Shown here: positions 49,644-59,900 of the stretch, piece after piece
Layout of the letters: every line of letters begins with the position of its first letter
Position numbering within the stretch: position 1 is the first letter of the stretch
Assembly: GCA_037833965.1 (NCBI GenBank)
Contig: AP031358.1
Coordinates: forward strand, 18,298,001-18,362,000
Direction: 5' to 3'
DNA length: 64,000 nt
Source of the DNA: Marchantia polymorpha subsp. ruderalis
Lineage: Eukaryota > Streptophyta > Marchantiopsida > Marchantiales > Marchantiaceae
The notes under the pieces: model-generated
What the model saw: the letters and a program-made list of their open reading frames with translations, nothing else
Told to the model about the DNA's origin: nothing
The model's database searches: none
Position numbers and translations under genes: made by a program

Positions 49644-49854
49644 CACCTGAGTTATTTGAGACGTGAGCTGATGAGCAAATACACCCCAGCCAGCTTGTCC
49701 CTTCTGTTTGTTTTTCCCCCTTCTTTTGTACTCCCCCCCTATTTTTCCCCTTTCTATTGTTGTTGCTTCCCGCCCCCCCCCCCCCCCTCCCACCCCCCCT
49801 CCCCCCAACCTGGCACCCAGAAGCGCTGGAAAGGCCCTTCCCCTTCCCCTCCCT

Positions 49855-49881
49855 CCCCCCCCCCCCCCCCCCCCCCCCCCC
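49855..49881. repeat. Homopolymer run of 27 C in hAT leader
   Basis: A C tract, with a second interrupted one at about 49771-49805, just before the transposase ATG. The exact length is uncertain for the usual homopolymer reasons. Confidence 0.85.
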
Positions 49882-49927
49882 ACCACATTAGAGCAATCCA
49901 GATTCAGATTTTAGACAACGGTCAAAT

Positions 49928-52009
49928 ATGCCGCTTTCTCAGGAAACAACTGGGGATTGCGAGCATGAAACGGCGGTAGCACCTGTTCGGGACGCCATTG
50001 TGCCGCTTGCTCAGAACAAGGTGGAGCGATCGCTGCGAAGCCGAGTGGAGCCGCGCAACTACAAAATTCGCAATCATGATGGCCCATCGGTCATATGGAA
50101 ATCATTCGGCATCGTGTACGATACAGCCACGGGTGCGAAGACGAACTTCGCTGCCTGCAAGACGTGCAGCAAGACATTTGTTTTCAATACGGGCGGCAAG
50201 GGCATCCACAGCACTGGAACAAGCACCATAGGCAAACACAAGTGTCCCCTGAACCCGCCTGGCGTCGGCAACCACATCTTCAAGGTCCACAAAGTCTCAG
50301 CGCAGCAAAAGGCAAAGATGACAGCCGCCGCCGTCGACTTCTGCGCGTCAGACATGCGTGCTTTCGAGTTAGTCAGCGGCGTCGGCTTCAAAGCGGTCAT
50401 TCAAGCAGCACTTGACATCGGCGCCGCGTCGAACGGCCGCATTGACGTCAACGACCTGCTGCCTTGTCCCTTGACAGTGCGTCGAAATGTCGAGGCACGA
50501 GCAGTGAGCGGACCTGAAGCGTTGTCCATAATACTTCATGATCATTTGGTATCTGGTGTCGGCTTTGCGACTACGATTGACATGTGGACAGACACCGTCA
50601 AGAAGACGTCGTACCTGTCCATTACTGCGCATTATGTCGACGCGGACATGGTTCTGCACGCCCGCACGCTGCACGTCAAGCCGGTGTTCGATGCGAGTCA
50701 CACCGCCGTCGTCGTCAAGAACGAGCTCAAGTCCGGTCTCGTTGTCTTGGGGATTGGGCAGGCATTCTGCGACCAAATCATTGTCGTCTCGGACAACGGT
50801 TCTAACTGCCGCGGCGCCGAAGGAATCCCATCCGAGTTTGCGTGGCTTGCTTTCCTGGACCACAAACTGCCAACCGTGCTAACTACCGTCTTTAACAAGA
50901 CTACAACGATGATTAACGGAGTGAAAAGTGTTCCGTTCTACAAATACAACAATGAACAACATGCGGACTTGGCCGTGCTCTTTAACGTGTTCGATGCAAA
51001 TAAGAAACTCGTTGAGTATTTTAAACGCACCAACCTGCAATGCATGCTGAGTAAGACACTAAAGCAGGAGAATACCACACGTTGGAATTCGTTGCTATGT
51101 TGCCTCAAAAGCGTCCACGATATGACCGACGAGGTTATCGAATTGCTCAAGAAGAGGAACAAGCTCGACTTGTTCAACTTTTCGCAGGACCTGCTCGCGG
51201 AGATCGTCGGTTTCCTCGACGTGTTCCAATTGGCGACGTTGTCGCTTGAACAGTTCAAGTCGCCGACGCTGCACAAAGTCGTTTATTGGCGACATCGACT
51301 GACGCAGCATCTGATGCCAATTATGCACGACGTCTTAGATGACGGGTGCAATCTCGTCAGGAAGGCGGATAGCGCATCTCTCATCGCCGCCAAGGGCGTT
51401 TTGATGCCCATCTTCATTGAAAAATTCGTCGTCCGGGATGTGCATGTCAAGGCGGTGTTCATGTGCCCAATGCTCAAGCGCCGTCTTCTTGGTATGGGCG
51501 TCCCTTCGCACCAGGTTGAAGTTATAAAGATGCAGCTAAAGTGCGACATGGCCAAATATGATCATCAACTGGACACCGAAGTTGATGCAGCTGTCGCACC
51601 GCCTGTCAGCAAGAAGGCGCATGTTGGCAACGGCCATTCCATGTACGACATGGAGGAGGACGAAGATGAGAGGTCCGACGATCGGGCCAACAGCAATTTT
51701 AGCAATCGCATCGATATTGAGTTCAAGTCCTACAACCAGCACACGGTCAGCGACAAGGAGAAGCGTGATTCGGAGGTCGGCGGCAAGTTCAATGTCTTAG
51801 CTTGGTGGAAGACGACCGACGCCAAGCTCTTCCCGATCATGGCTTGCGTCGCGCGTTCCATCTTGTGTGTTCCTGTGTCCAGCGCGATGTCTGAGAACAA
51901 TTTCTCAGACGCTGGCAATACGCTCACAAAAAAGTGCAACCGACTCAAGCCGCGCGTTGTCAACGACCTCATGTTTGTGCGCTCCAAACGCGACTTGTGT
52001 AAGAAATAA
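49928..52009 (+). CDS. hAT-family transposase
   Basis: A 693-residue single open frame from ATG to TAA. Residues ~55-108 form a BED-type zinc finger: C77-x2-C80 and H104-x-C106. The central part carries the RNase H-like catalytic core: TIDMWTD begins it, and SDNGSNCRGAEG (~285) supplies an aspartate in the expected block. An acidic stretch (YDMEEDEDERSDD) lies near 575-590. The C-terminal hAT dimerisation region runs from VLAWWKTTDAKLFPIM through VPVSSAMSENNFSDAG to RLKPRVVNDLMFVRS. The family moves DNA by cut-and-paste and makes 8-bp duplications, as seen at the ends of this element. The coding sequence is clearly GC-richer than the surrounding retroelement, with many C- or G-ending codons. 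No frame break is seen. Confidence 0.93.
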   Translation: MPLSQETTGDCEHETAVAPVRDAIVPLAQNKVERSLRSRVEPRNYKIRNHDGPSVIWKSFGIVYDTATGAKTNFAACKTCSKTFVFNTGGKGIHSTGTSTIGKHKCPLNPPGVGNHIFKVHKVSAQQKAKMTAAAVDFCASDMRAFELVSGVGFKAVIQAALDIGAASNGRIDVNDLLPCPLTVRRNVEARAVSGPEALSIILHDHLVSGVGFATTIDMWTDTVKKTSYLSITAHYVDADMVLHARTLHVKPVFDASHTAVVVKNELKSGLVVLGIGQAFCDQIIVVSDNGSNCRGAEGIPSEFAWLAFLDHKLPTVLTTVFNKTTTMINGVKSVPFYKYNNEQHADLAVLFNVFDANKKLVEYFKRTNLQCMLSKTLKQENTTRWNSLLCCLKSVHDMTDEVIELLKKRNKLDLFNFSQDLLAEIVGFLDVFQLATLSLEQFKSPTLHKVVYWRHRLTQHLMPIMHDVLDDGCNLVRKADSASLIAAKGVLMPIFIEKFVVRDVHVKAVFMCPMLKRRLLGMGVPSHQVEVIKMQLKCDMAKYDHQLDTEVDAAVAPPVSKKAHVGNGHSMYDMEEDEDERSDDRANSNFSNRIDIEFKSYNQHTVSDKEKRDSEVGGKFNVLAWWKTTDAKLFPIMACVARSILCVPVSSAMSENNFSDAGNTLTKKCNRLKPRVVNDLMFVRSKRDLCKK

Positions 52010-52051
52010 ACGTACACTACGTCGATGTCTGCACAAACAAGTAGAGTACAC

Positions 52052-52200
52052 AATGGGTACCGATGGGTACGGCGCTAGCTTCGGATGGGTACATCCGAAA
52101 CGCACGTGGGTAACGGGTGGGCATGGGCAGACTAAGTTTACGTGGGTGGGTAATGGGTGGGCAAGGCCCACGCGCGCGAAGCGTGGGTGGGCGTGGGTAA
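52052..52200. repeat. Right subterminal repeat array of the hAT
   Basis: Multiple copies of gatgggtac, gggtgggcatgggc and gtgggtgggtaatggg between the transposase stop and the right terminus. They mirror the left array and are probable transposase binding sites. Confidence 0.8.
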
Positions 52201-52276
52201 TCACCCTGAAGGCGTTGTAGGACTCTGATCTGCATGTAGAGAGAGGTGGAAGGGGGAAATTGTGTTTTTTGCAAAT

Positions 52277-52495
52277 ATGGACGGGATTGATAGGAATCCA
52301 GTACCGCACTGGCCAATTCCTAACCTATTCGATATTCACCTTCGTTGCATGGAGAAACATCACTTTCGGATGTACCTTGTGGCTTGTTGGGGTGCAGATT
52401 TTATGACTAGAGTGATGGATTCAAGAGTGTCACTTATTCTTCCAATAGTTACTTATGGAGAGACTTGGGATTGTACTATATACATTCTATACTGA
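52277..52495 (+). CDS. Leader micro-ORF 1 of family B (unknown module, copy 1)
   Basis: A 72-residue open frame between the primer site and gag, separated from its LTR by the hAT. It begins MDGIDRNPVPHW and contains FRMYLVACWGADFMTRVMDS, LPIVTYG and a hydrophobic end IYILY. It aligns end to end with the next micro-ORF, suggesting tandem duplication: MD..(D/N)R.P, then R..LV...G....V..S....P and a hydrophobic tail. I recognise no known family. A decayed counterpart follows the LTR in B' at 43862-44059. Confidence 0.55.
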   Translation: MDGIDRNPVPHWPIPNLFDIHLRCMEKHHFRMYLVACWGADFMTRVMDSRVSLILPIVTYGETWDCTIYILY

Positions 52496-52502
52496 TTGTT
52501 TC

Positions 52503-52766
52503 ATGGATTTGAATCGCGAACCACTTGTCCCGGTTCGATTCAGCACTTATGTAGAGATTAGAACAGTATATAGACAGAAGAGGATATGGAGAGATTTTCT
52601 TGTGATGAATTATGGAGAGGAGTACTATAGAGCTGTGATAGAGTCACCTGCACCTTTTGTGACTCCTTTGTTGAGAGGTCACATAGTGATTATACTCACT
52701 TTGTATAGGAGGGAGTGTGAGAAAGCATGGGAACATCAATTGATATGGGTGAGGTTCTCAATGTAA
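52503..52766 (+). CDS. Leader micro-ORF 2 of family B (unknown module, copy 2)
   Basis: An 87-residue open frame that starts 7 bp after micro-ORF 1 ends and overlaps the gag start by 40 bp in another frame. It begins MDLNREPLVPVRF and holds RDFLVMNYGEEYYRAVIES, PFVTPLL and IILTLY. The block R(D/M).LV...G....V(I/L)(E/D)S...(F/I)V.P is shared with micro-ORF 1 and with the family-A leader ORF at 54681. An overlapping stop/start arrangement would allow reinitiation at gag. Function is unknown. Confidence 0.55.
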   Translation: MDLNREPLVPVRFSTYVEIRTVYRQKRIWRDFLVMNYGEEYYRAVIESPAPFVTPLLRGHIVIILTLYRRECEKAWEHQLIWVRFSM

Positions 52767-53781
52767 TCATGGCGGAGATGAAAGAGTTGAGAAAAGCGAT
52801 AGTAGATGGGCATACCAAGCAGCAAGCCATGGAAGATAAAATCTTCGCATTAGAAAGTGAGAAAGTAGAGAGAGAGAGAGTTGGAGAGATGGAAGTTGAA
52901 CCTCAAGTTCAAGCTTCCCAAGTTAAGCCAGACCCAACTCCTATTGATGCAGTAGAGGCAAATAGGAGACGTCTTCAAGAGATTGAAGATCAAGCAAATC
53001 TTTTGCTTCGAATGGAAAAATCCTGTAAGGTGGAAGCTTACAAAGGGAGTAGAGCAATGGGAGTGTTAGAGGGATGGATTATGAGGATGAATATTCATTT
53101 ATCCCATTTTCATGTTTCTGATTATATTGCAGGAATGTTCATGAGATCTTATCTTACGGATAAAGCTCTCATATGGTACACAACATGGGAGAGAATGCTT
53201 TCAGAACGAGGTGTTATCATTTCGTGGAGTGAAATGCAGGAAGGACTTCTGCAAAATTTTCAAGCGGTGGATTCTCTTCAAACTGCAAGAATGAAGTTGT
53301 GGGATCTGAAGCAGAAAGGAGTTATTCATGAGTACATTGAAGAATTTCGTGATCTTCAAGTATCTATCATGGATATGAGTGGAGCTGAAGCCTTGGACGT
53401 GTTCAAACGAGGCTTGAAAGATCAAATTCGAAAGGAGGTGATGGTAAGCAATCCATCTAGTGTGAATGAAGCAATCGCAATTGCTCAACGAATTTCGGAT
53501 GCTTTTGGTGTCACACACGGTGAACCAGTGAGTAATTTTAGAGATCCATCTGGTCCAACACCGATGGAGTTGGGAAACCTTCGACGTAGAGAAGGTTTTG
53601 CACCAACAAGAGTACCACTACCAAGATTTGGAGGTGAGATTAGGCGACCAGGAGTTCCAAATTTGCAAGAAGGTTATGCAAATAATGGAATGGTTCGAGT
53701 AGGAGATGGAGGTCGTGACAATCGTCAATGCTATGCATGTGGACTAATGGGTCACATAGCCAAGTTTTGTCGAGTTCGGCC
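52727..53781 (+). CDS. gag: Family-B gag, split by the family-A insertion
   Basis: The left part of gag, from ATG at 52727. The frame resumes at 61641 and stops at 61749, so the uninterrupted gene would be 387 codons. It has an N-terminal coiled-coil-like region with many Glu and Lys. The retrotransposon gag domain includes YLTDKALIWYTTW and the block ending YIEEFRDL. A CCHC zinc knuckle follows (C-x2-C-x4-H-x4-C, residues 335-348, CYACGLMGHIAKFC). In the present sequence the frame reads ten codons into the inserted LTR and stops at 53812. Gag forms the capsid-like particle and binds element RNA. No other frame defect is seen in it. Confidence 0.88.
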
Positions 53782-54640
53782 TGTAAGACCGGGTGTTGCA
53801 CATATGTACTAAGTCTTAGAAGTGGTCAAGGCAATAAGGATGATTAGCCAAGGCATAGCTAAGACTAGCTAGTTATGACTAAACTAGTTAGTTATAACTA
53901 AGTTTATCTAGTCATGACTAAGTTTAGCTACAATGTCTATAGTTGGCGGAATAATTAGCGGAGTTCTAGAAGAATGGAGTGAGCACTTCTATTTTGTCCT
54001 TTACAAGGAGTGAGCACTTCTATTTTGTCTTATACAAAAGTTCTAGATTCCAAGGGATTAGATATTTGACTAGAAGCTTGGATTTGATTGGTTTGACTAA
54101 ATGTATGAAAGATGATTGGCTAGGCTAAGTCTAATGTTGACTTAGTGGCTAGGAAGCTTGTAGAAGTTTAAAAGCTTCCAATGGCATGTCGCCACCTCAA
54201 CCTTGGATTCCGGAAGCTTCTAGAAGGTTTAGGTAGGCCAATGGCATGTTGCCACGTAGAGGTGGTTAGTCAAACTTACCTAGGTAAAAGTAAGTTAGGA
54301 GAAATTACCACATGTTACTATGGTAACTTCTCAAGTAGTATAAATAGAGAGGTAGAGTAGCACCTCTCAAGCAAGTTTGGAGAGTCATGTGTGAGGATTT
54401 GTTTCAGTAATGAAGGAGTGAAGTTTTTGAGTATCTTGGAGTATCGACGTGTGTTTGCATTTATGTGAAGAGGGTGATGTGAGGAGAGTTTGTGTGTGAG
54501 TTGGAGTGATACATGAGAGTTTGTAAGAGAAGGTGTTTGGGACATGAGTGAGAGTATGAATCTTAGTTTTCTAGAACCATGATGCGCTACCACAAAGCCA
54601 TCAGAGGTAAACCTTAGTGAGAGTCAGCCCGGAGGTTGCA
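53782..54640 (+). repeat. 5' LTR of family A
   Basis: 859 bp, TG...CA. U3 has repeated tagttatgactaa / tagtcatgactaa motifs (about 53865-53930), a direct repeat gagtgagcacttctattttgt (53977 and 54006) and two ccaatggcatgttgccac blocks (about 54178 and 54238). A TATAAATAG box follows at 54339. Confidence 0.95.
54339..54347 (+). promoter_or_regulatory. TATA box of family-A 5' LTR
   Basis: TATAAATAG about 300 bp before the LTR end; the same sequence is at 61335-61343 in the 3' LTR. Likely promoter of the element RNA. Confidence 0.65.
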
Positions 54641-54644
54641 TTTT

Positions 54645-54661
54645 TGGTTCCGTTGCCGGGA
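54645..54661 (+). other. Primer binding site of family A (tRNA-Asp-like)
   Basis: tggttccgttgccggga, four bases after the LTR. It resembles the complement of plant tRNA-Asp 3' ends (tggcgccgttgccgggga), with a few mismatches. Assignment is from memory of the tRNA sequence. Confidence 0.65.
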
Positions 54662-54680
54662 CCTCAATCTAGAAGGCGGA

Positions 54681-54851
54681 ATGTTTAGGATTCGATTTCT
54701 AGCTAGAGAGAAAGTATCCACGAGGGATCACTTGGTGTTAACATTGGGGAATGAAAGAGCGGAGAGTGTGCTTGAGAGCGAAAATCCCTTTGTTTATCCA
54801 ATAGTCTCATATGATAGCCTAGAAGTGATTTTGTACGTTTTGTACACGTAA
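54681..54851 (+). CDS. Leader micro-ORF of family A (same unknown module)
   Basis: A 56-residue open frame (MFRIRFLAREKV start) 20 bp after the primer site. It contains RDHLVLTLGNERAESVLES, PFVYPIVSYD and a hydrophobic end VILYVLY. The pattern RD.LV...G.E...V.ES..PFV.P matches the family-B micro-ORF 2 strikingly well, although the two elements differ in LTR, primer site and pol. I know no named family for it. Confidence 0.55.
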   Translation: MFRIRFLAREKVSTRDHLVLTLGNERAESVLESENPFVYPIVSYDSLEVILYVLYT

Positions 54852-55324
54852 ATAGGTCTTTTTTTTTTGAGAGAAAAGTGATCTTAGACACCGAAAAAAA
54901 TATTTTTGAAGGTATTTTTCAAAGTTTTTATTGAATTCAGAGTGGAAGATAGAGAACATTTACGTTTTTGTTTCAGGTCCAGATCATATGTTAACAGAAA
55001 GATATGAGAGTTAGAAGTTGAGTGGGTTTTCACGGGTATCAAAAGTCTGCTCTCTGGAAAGTTTGTACAGAGTTGATTACTTTTTCTGTATTTCAATTTA
55101 GGCTTTGAAACTTCGTACGAGTGTGTATTAGAAGATAAGCTACGTTTGAGTCAAAATTTCACTGAGAGATCACGTCTAGAGACGAAGTTATGTTGATTTG
55201 AAGTTGAGGGGGTACAAAAGCAAGATAACAAAGCAAAAGTTTTTGATTTCTTCATTCACAGTTTTCGTCAAGTAGATAGCGTTTCTGGGAGAGGTCTTTT
55301 GAGTGGTTTCTATCTTATGGGAAA

Positions 55325-55768
55325 ATGAGTGAACAAGAAGGTTGGAAGATTAGGTTATCCAAAGTACCTCAAGGCTTGGATGTTATAGTGTCTTTAGACT
55401 CCAATACAAGAGAATTCAAGGTAGAGTTTGAAGAAAGAGTAGTGAGTCAATCTCCAAGAGTCAAACGTGAAACTTGTTTTTATTGTGGAGAGGAGGGCCA
55501 TAAGGTTGTCAATTGTTCCCTGCGGAACAAAGATAGAAGATTGAGGAGCAAGAGGAATTTGGGAGATTTGAAACTTCACTTGGGACCATCATCGCCACAT
55601 GAATCCCAAAGCGCGACCTTCTGTGACAATTGCGGAGTGATTGGGCTACCAGCGGGACACGAATGCAGCGGAGTGAAGGCACTTCTGGAATCACTTGTGG
55701 AAGGGTTTGACGGCAAGCTAAGTGCTGAAACAGAGAAAGTGACCTCAGCGGGTTCAAGCTCCAACTGA
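55325..55768 (+). CDS. Extra zinc-knuckle ORF of family A
   Basis: A 147-residue open frame placed between the leader micro-ORF and gag. It contains a CCHC knuckle (C-x2-C-x4-H-x4-C, CFYCGEEGHKVVNC, ~51-64), a basic stretch (RNKDRRLRSKRN) and a second Cys/His cluster, CDNCGVIGLPAGHEC (~99-113). The rest is serine/glutamate-rich. Gag of this element has its own knuckle, so this is a second nucleic-acid-binding protein. Its position is unusual for Ty3/gypsy elements, where accessory ORFs more often follow pol. Role unknown; RNA or DNA binding is inferred from the knuckle. Confidence 0.7.
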   Translation: MSEQEGWKIRLSKVPQGLDVIVSLDSNTREFKVEFEERVVSQSPRVKRETCFYCGEEGHKVVNCSLRNKDRRLRSKRNLGDLKLHLGPSSPHESQSATFCDNCGVIGLPAGHECSGVKALLESLVEGFDGKLSAETEKVTSAGSSSN

Positions 55769-55960
55769 AGATGGAGATCATCATTCGAATGATGGAGAAG
55801 ATGATGATGAGGGTAAGACTCATCGTATGCCTAGGAGAGGAGAGAGCTTTGGCTATCTTGGAACAACCAATTCCTTTTGTGTTTCCTTTGATGAATTACT
55901 CAAGGATGGAGTTAGTGTTGTTTATATTGTATTAGGAAGCCCCATATAAATTTCCAATAG

Positions 55961-55978
55961 AAAAAAAAAAAAAAAAAA
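55961..55978. repeat. Run of 18 A just upstream of gag
   Basis: An uninterrupted A tract ending 11 bp before the gag ATG (55990). It could be a slippage site or a captured poly(A); no evidence separates these. Confidence 0.85.
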
Positions 55979-55989
55979 TTTAGTTGGAA

Positions 55990-56985
55990 ATGGGGAAGCT
56001 TCCGGTATTTTATGGGAGGGAGAATGAGGATGTAGAAGCTTTTGTTAGGGACTTCAAGAGGGCTTGCATAGGAAACAATGAGAGGAAGAAGGACGAGTGG
56101 GCTATGCTTTTGCTGGATTTCTTGGAAGATTCTGCTCTCAAGTGGTACAAGGAGTACAAGAGGGAGCATTCAGAGGACGACACGTGGGAGACATTAACGG
56201 AGAACCTGATCAAAAACTTTCTTCCCAGTGAAAGTTATGAAAAGTTGATGTGTGAGGTCACCTTCTTGAAACAAGGAGAGAACGAGAAGGTGAGGACCTA
56301 TGTGGAGAGAACCGAGAAGTTGGAATCTAGATTCCACGTGGTGTTGAGGAAGGGCGGAGATGAAGTGGATGCTACAATGGTGGGGATAAGGGCGATGCTC
56401 ATGAAGAACTTCGTTGGAGGTTTGAGACCTGAGATTCGAAGTAAGGTGAGATACGAGAAGCCCTCTTCTAAGGCTGAAGCCCTTCGAATTGCTATTAGAA
56501 TGGAGGAGAGCTTAGAAGATGATGATTCTAGCTTGGTGGCTAGAGAAGTAGCTCCACCGGTTGTAGGAAGGTCCATTGTTTCAAACCCTTCTACTTCATC
56601 CACGATAGCGAATCCTAGTGTGGATTTTCAAAATGAGTTGAAATCTATCACGGAGACTCTAGCAGACCTCAAGATCAATGTAGTACAGTTGTGGGAGAAG
56701 AGGAATCAGAACGTAGGAGGAGGCTCTAGGGGTTATGGAAATTATCCTCCAAGAGGAAATTCACCTTCAGGAAACTTTGCGGTTTCTTGCTTTTCTTGTG
56801 GAGGTCCTCATTTTCAGAGGAATTGTCCTAACCCTCGACAACATGATGGAGTTCGGCACAACAACAATGCACCGGCCACACAACAAGCCAAGGATAAGGG
56901 AGTAGCATCCATTGATGTATTCCCTCATCAATGCACTTTTGAGAAAGGGGAGAGCTCGAAATCGAGTGGATATCCTTGCTCATGA
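55990..56985 (+). CDS. gag: Family-A gag
   Basis: 331 residues from ATG at 55990. The retrotransposon gag domain covers about residues 5-185: EAFVRDFKRAC, WAMLLLDFLEDSALKWYKEY, ENLIKNFLP and VEEVTF-like core blocks. A zinc knuckle of variant spacing follows (C-x2-C-x3-H-x4-C, CFSCGGPHFQRNC, near residue 266). The tail overlaps pol by at least 74 bp in a different frame. The gag frame is intact. Confidence 0.9.
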   Translation: MGKLPVFYGRENEDVEAFVRDFKRACIGNNERKKDEWAMLLLDFLEDSALKWYKEYKREHSEDDTWETLTENLIKNFLPSESYEKLMCEVTFLKQGENEKVRTYVERTEKLESRFHVVLRKGGDEVDATMVGIRAMLMKNFVGGLRPEIRSKVRYEKPSSKAEALRIAIRMEESLEDDDSSLVAREVAPPVVGRSIVSNPSTSSTIANPSVDFQNELKSITETLADLKINVVQLWEKRNQNVGGGSRGYGNYPPRGNSPSGNFAVSCFSCGGPHFQRNCPNPRQHDGVRHNNNAPATQQAKDKGVASIDVFPHQCTFEKGESSKSSGYPCS

Positions 56986-59900
56986 GAAGAAGCGTGCCCG
57001 ATTTGCGGACGAGTCGATTTTCATGGAGGACACGCCAAGTCGAAGTACACGGTCAAGTGGAGTGAGTCAACCAAGAGTACCAAGGAAGAAGTTGGGCATG
57101 GATGACTTTTCCATTTCATCTTCTCAAGCTAAGTATGACGTGGTGGAGGATGTAGGAAATCAGAAGGCCAATATAACAGTTGGTCAGCTGATTGCCTTGA
57201 ATCCAGCCATTCGGAAGGAGTTAAGAGGAGGTCTTAGCTCCACAAGGACCAAGAAGCGGAAATCTAAAGGGAAGGCTCACATGACCAATGTGGGAGTTGG
57301 TGTGGTGGATGCGGCTGCTTCGGAGGTATGTACACATGCTTCAAAGATCGAAGTGAGGATCAATGGACATGATGTATCAGATGTGTTGGTTGATGGTGGA
57401 TCGGCTGTGAATGCCATGTCTGAGAGGTTGATGCAGAAGTTGGGTATGCAACCTTCTAGACCTTCTAGCATAATTGTTGGTATGGCCAACAAACAGAAGG
57501 TAAGACCACTGGGGGTGGTAGACAAAGTTGTGGTTAGTGTGAGGGGAGTGCAAACTTTGCTTTCCTTCCAAATTCTCAAGGAAGCTAGCTACGACTTGCT
57601 GTTGGGACGTCCTTGGTTGAGGGCGGTAAGGACTACGGACCGATGGCACAAGGGCTATTTGAGGATAGGTCCAAAGAACCATCGAGTTAAGGTTCCTTTG
57701 ACGAGAGGAGGGGAATCCACCACTGACTCAAATAGACCAACTGACGAGTATTGGGAATCTGAGAGTGAAGAGAGTGGTAGCTTTTCAGAAGTTGACACAG
57801 ACATCTCAACTTCTGATCAAGAAACATCATCGGAGTACTCTTCTGATGATAATGTTCAAGTACAAGTCATTGCTGCCATGGAGTTGTTGCCTAGGCCTGG
57901 AGTGAAGAAAGATCCTGACAAAGTGGAGATGAGCGAAGAGGAGGTGTGTCGACGACTGTCCACTCTCAGGTTTGGTCCCAAGGTTACCAAGGAGGAAAAG
58001 GCAAAGTTTTTGGATATATTTCGCAAATATATTCATGTTTTTGCCTTTAGTTACAAGGATCTTAAGCATGTGACGTTGGAGACTCATCGCATCGAGTTGG
58101 AGGAGAAAGCTCGTCCTATTCGGCAAAAGCAACGCCGAATAAATCCACCTACGGCTCTTGTGGTGAAGGAGGAGATCGACAAGCTCAAGGAGGCTGGCTT
58201 CATCTATGAGGTAGAAAATTCTGAATGGGTGTCTCCAATTGTGATAGTGAAGAAGAAGAATGGTAAGCTACGGGTGTGCGTAGATTACAAAAAGTTGAAT
58301 GCTGTCACAAAGAAAGACTACTATACCTTGCCTTTCATAGATGAGATTCTAGAGGAGGTTGCTGGCCATGAGTGGTATAGTTTTGGAGATGGTTATAGTG
58401 GCTATAACCAAATCCAAATTGCCTTAGAAGACCAACTCAAAACAACTTTTACCACTCCATGGGGAACCTTTGCCTTTAGAGTGATGCCGTTTGGTCTATG
58501 TAATGCTTCTGCCATTTTTCAAAGGTTCATGAATAGAGTGTTTGAACCTTTCATTGGAAAGTTTGTAAGGGATTTCATAGATGATTTTTGTGTTTACGGG
58601 AGGAAAGCGGATCATTTTGATCATTTGATCAAAATACTTCAACGGCTGGAGGAAGCTAAGGCTTCACTCAATCCAGAAAAATGCATTTTTGGATGTGAGG
58701 AAGGCCTATTGTTGGGGCATATCATCTCCAAGAATGGTATAGCGGTGGACCCAGAGAAGGTGACACGGATCATGGAGTTATCTTTTCCGGCGACTTTAAC
58801 CAAGTTGAGGCAATTCCTTGGTATGGTGGGGTACTATCGACGGTTCATCTTGTCCTTCTCCAACAAAGCTCATGCCTTGACAAATTACATGAAGAAGGGA
58901 GTGGAGTACGAACTCATTTTCAAGGATGAAGCTGCAAAGACGGCGTTCGAAGTTCTCAAGAAGGCGTTGGTGACGGCTCCAATTTTGGCGAAACCGGATT
59001 GGGGTAAACCTTTCATTCTCTACACAGATGCATCAAATATTGCTGTAGGATGCACCTTGAGTCAATTAGATGATGAAAAGCATGATCATCCAATTGCCTA
59101 TGCTAGTAGACAAATGGTTCAAGCGGAGAAGAACTACTCAGTGACAGAGAGAGAGGCGTTAGCTGTAATCTTCTCACTTAAGAAGTTTCGACATTATTTG
59201 TTGGGTGGGAGATTCACTATAGTGACTGATCATAAGGCTTTGAAATACATTTTCAACAAGCCTAATGCTGAAGGGAGGATAGCTAGATGGAAGCTACTAC
59301 TAGCAGAGTTTGATTATACCATTGAGGATAGACCTGGAAAGAAGCATGCTAATGCGGATTTGATGTCGAGAGCATATGATGATGGAGGAGATCAGTCAGT
59401 AGATGACACCTTTCCGGATGAGGACTTGCTAGTCATGGACACGGTGACAACAGTACCGGAGGAGTACAAGGAAATTTGGGATTTCATCTCTAGAGGAGAG
59501 TTTCCTCAAGGAATGCATCAAAGGGAGAAAAATGCATTAGTGAAGAGATGTCAACCTTATATGATCATGGAGAAGGTACTTTTTCATCAAGGAGCTGACG
59601 GACTTCTACGAAGGGCGGTTGGGAGAGGAGAGGCATTACAACTCATGAAGGAGTTTCATGATGGTGCAGTATGTGGAGGACATTTTGCGGGGAAGGTAAC
59701 TGCCTTCAAAATTCTTGATGCTGGTTATCATTGGAAGGGTATTTTTAAGGATTGTGTGGAATATTGCAAAAGTTGTGATGTGTGTCAAGCTTTTGCTAAA
59801 AAGTCCATGAAAACCCCTCCTATGATTTCTGTACCAGTGTTAGGTCCTTTTGAAAAGTGGAGAATAGATTTTGTAGGTCCTTTGAATCTTACTCCTCGAG

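Larger units (their letters stand above)
49409..52227 (+). mobile_element. Autonomous hAT DNA transposon, 2819 bp
   Basis: Bounded by the perfect 8-bp target duplication atctgcat (49401-49408 and 52228-52235). Terminal inverted repeats are CAGAGTCC at the left and GGACTCTG at the right. Both subterminal regions carry arrays of gggtgggcatgggta-like repeats, probable transposase binding sites. It encodes one intact 693-residue transposase. It is inserted in the leader of the family-B retroelement. The perfect duplication and open transposase frame suggest a young, possibly still competent copy. Confidence 0.93.

Noticed and set aside
54318..54593. 91-codon minus-strand ORF repeated identically at 61314-61589
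   Set aside because: It is simply LTR sequence of family A in antisense; both copies exist because there are two LTRs.
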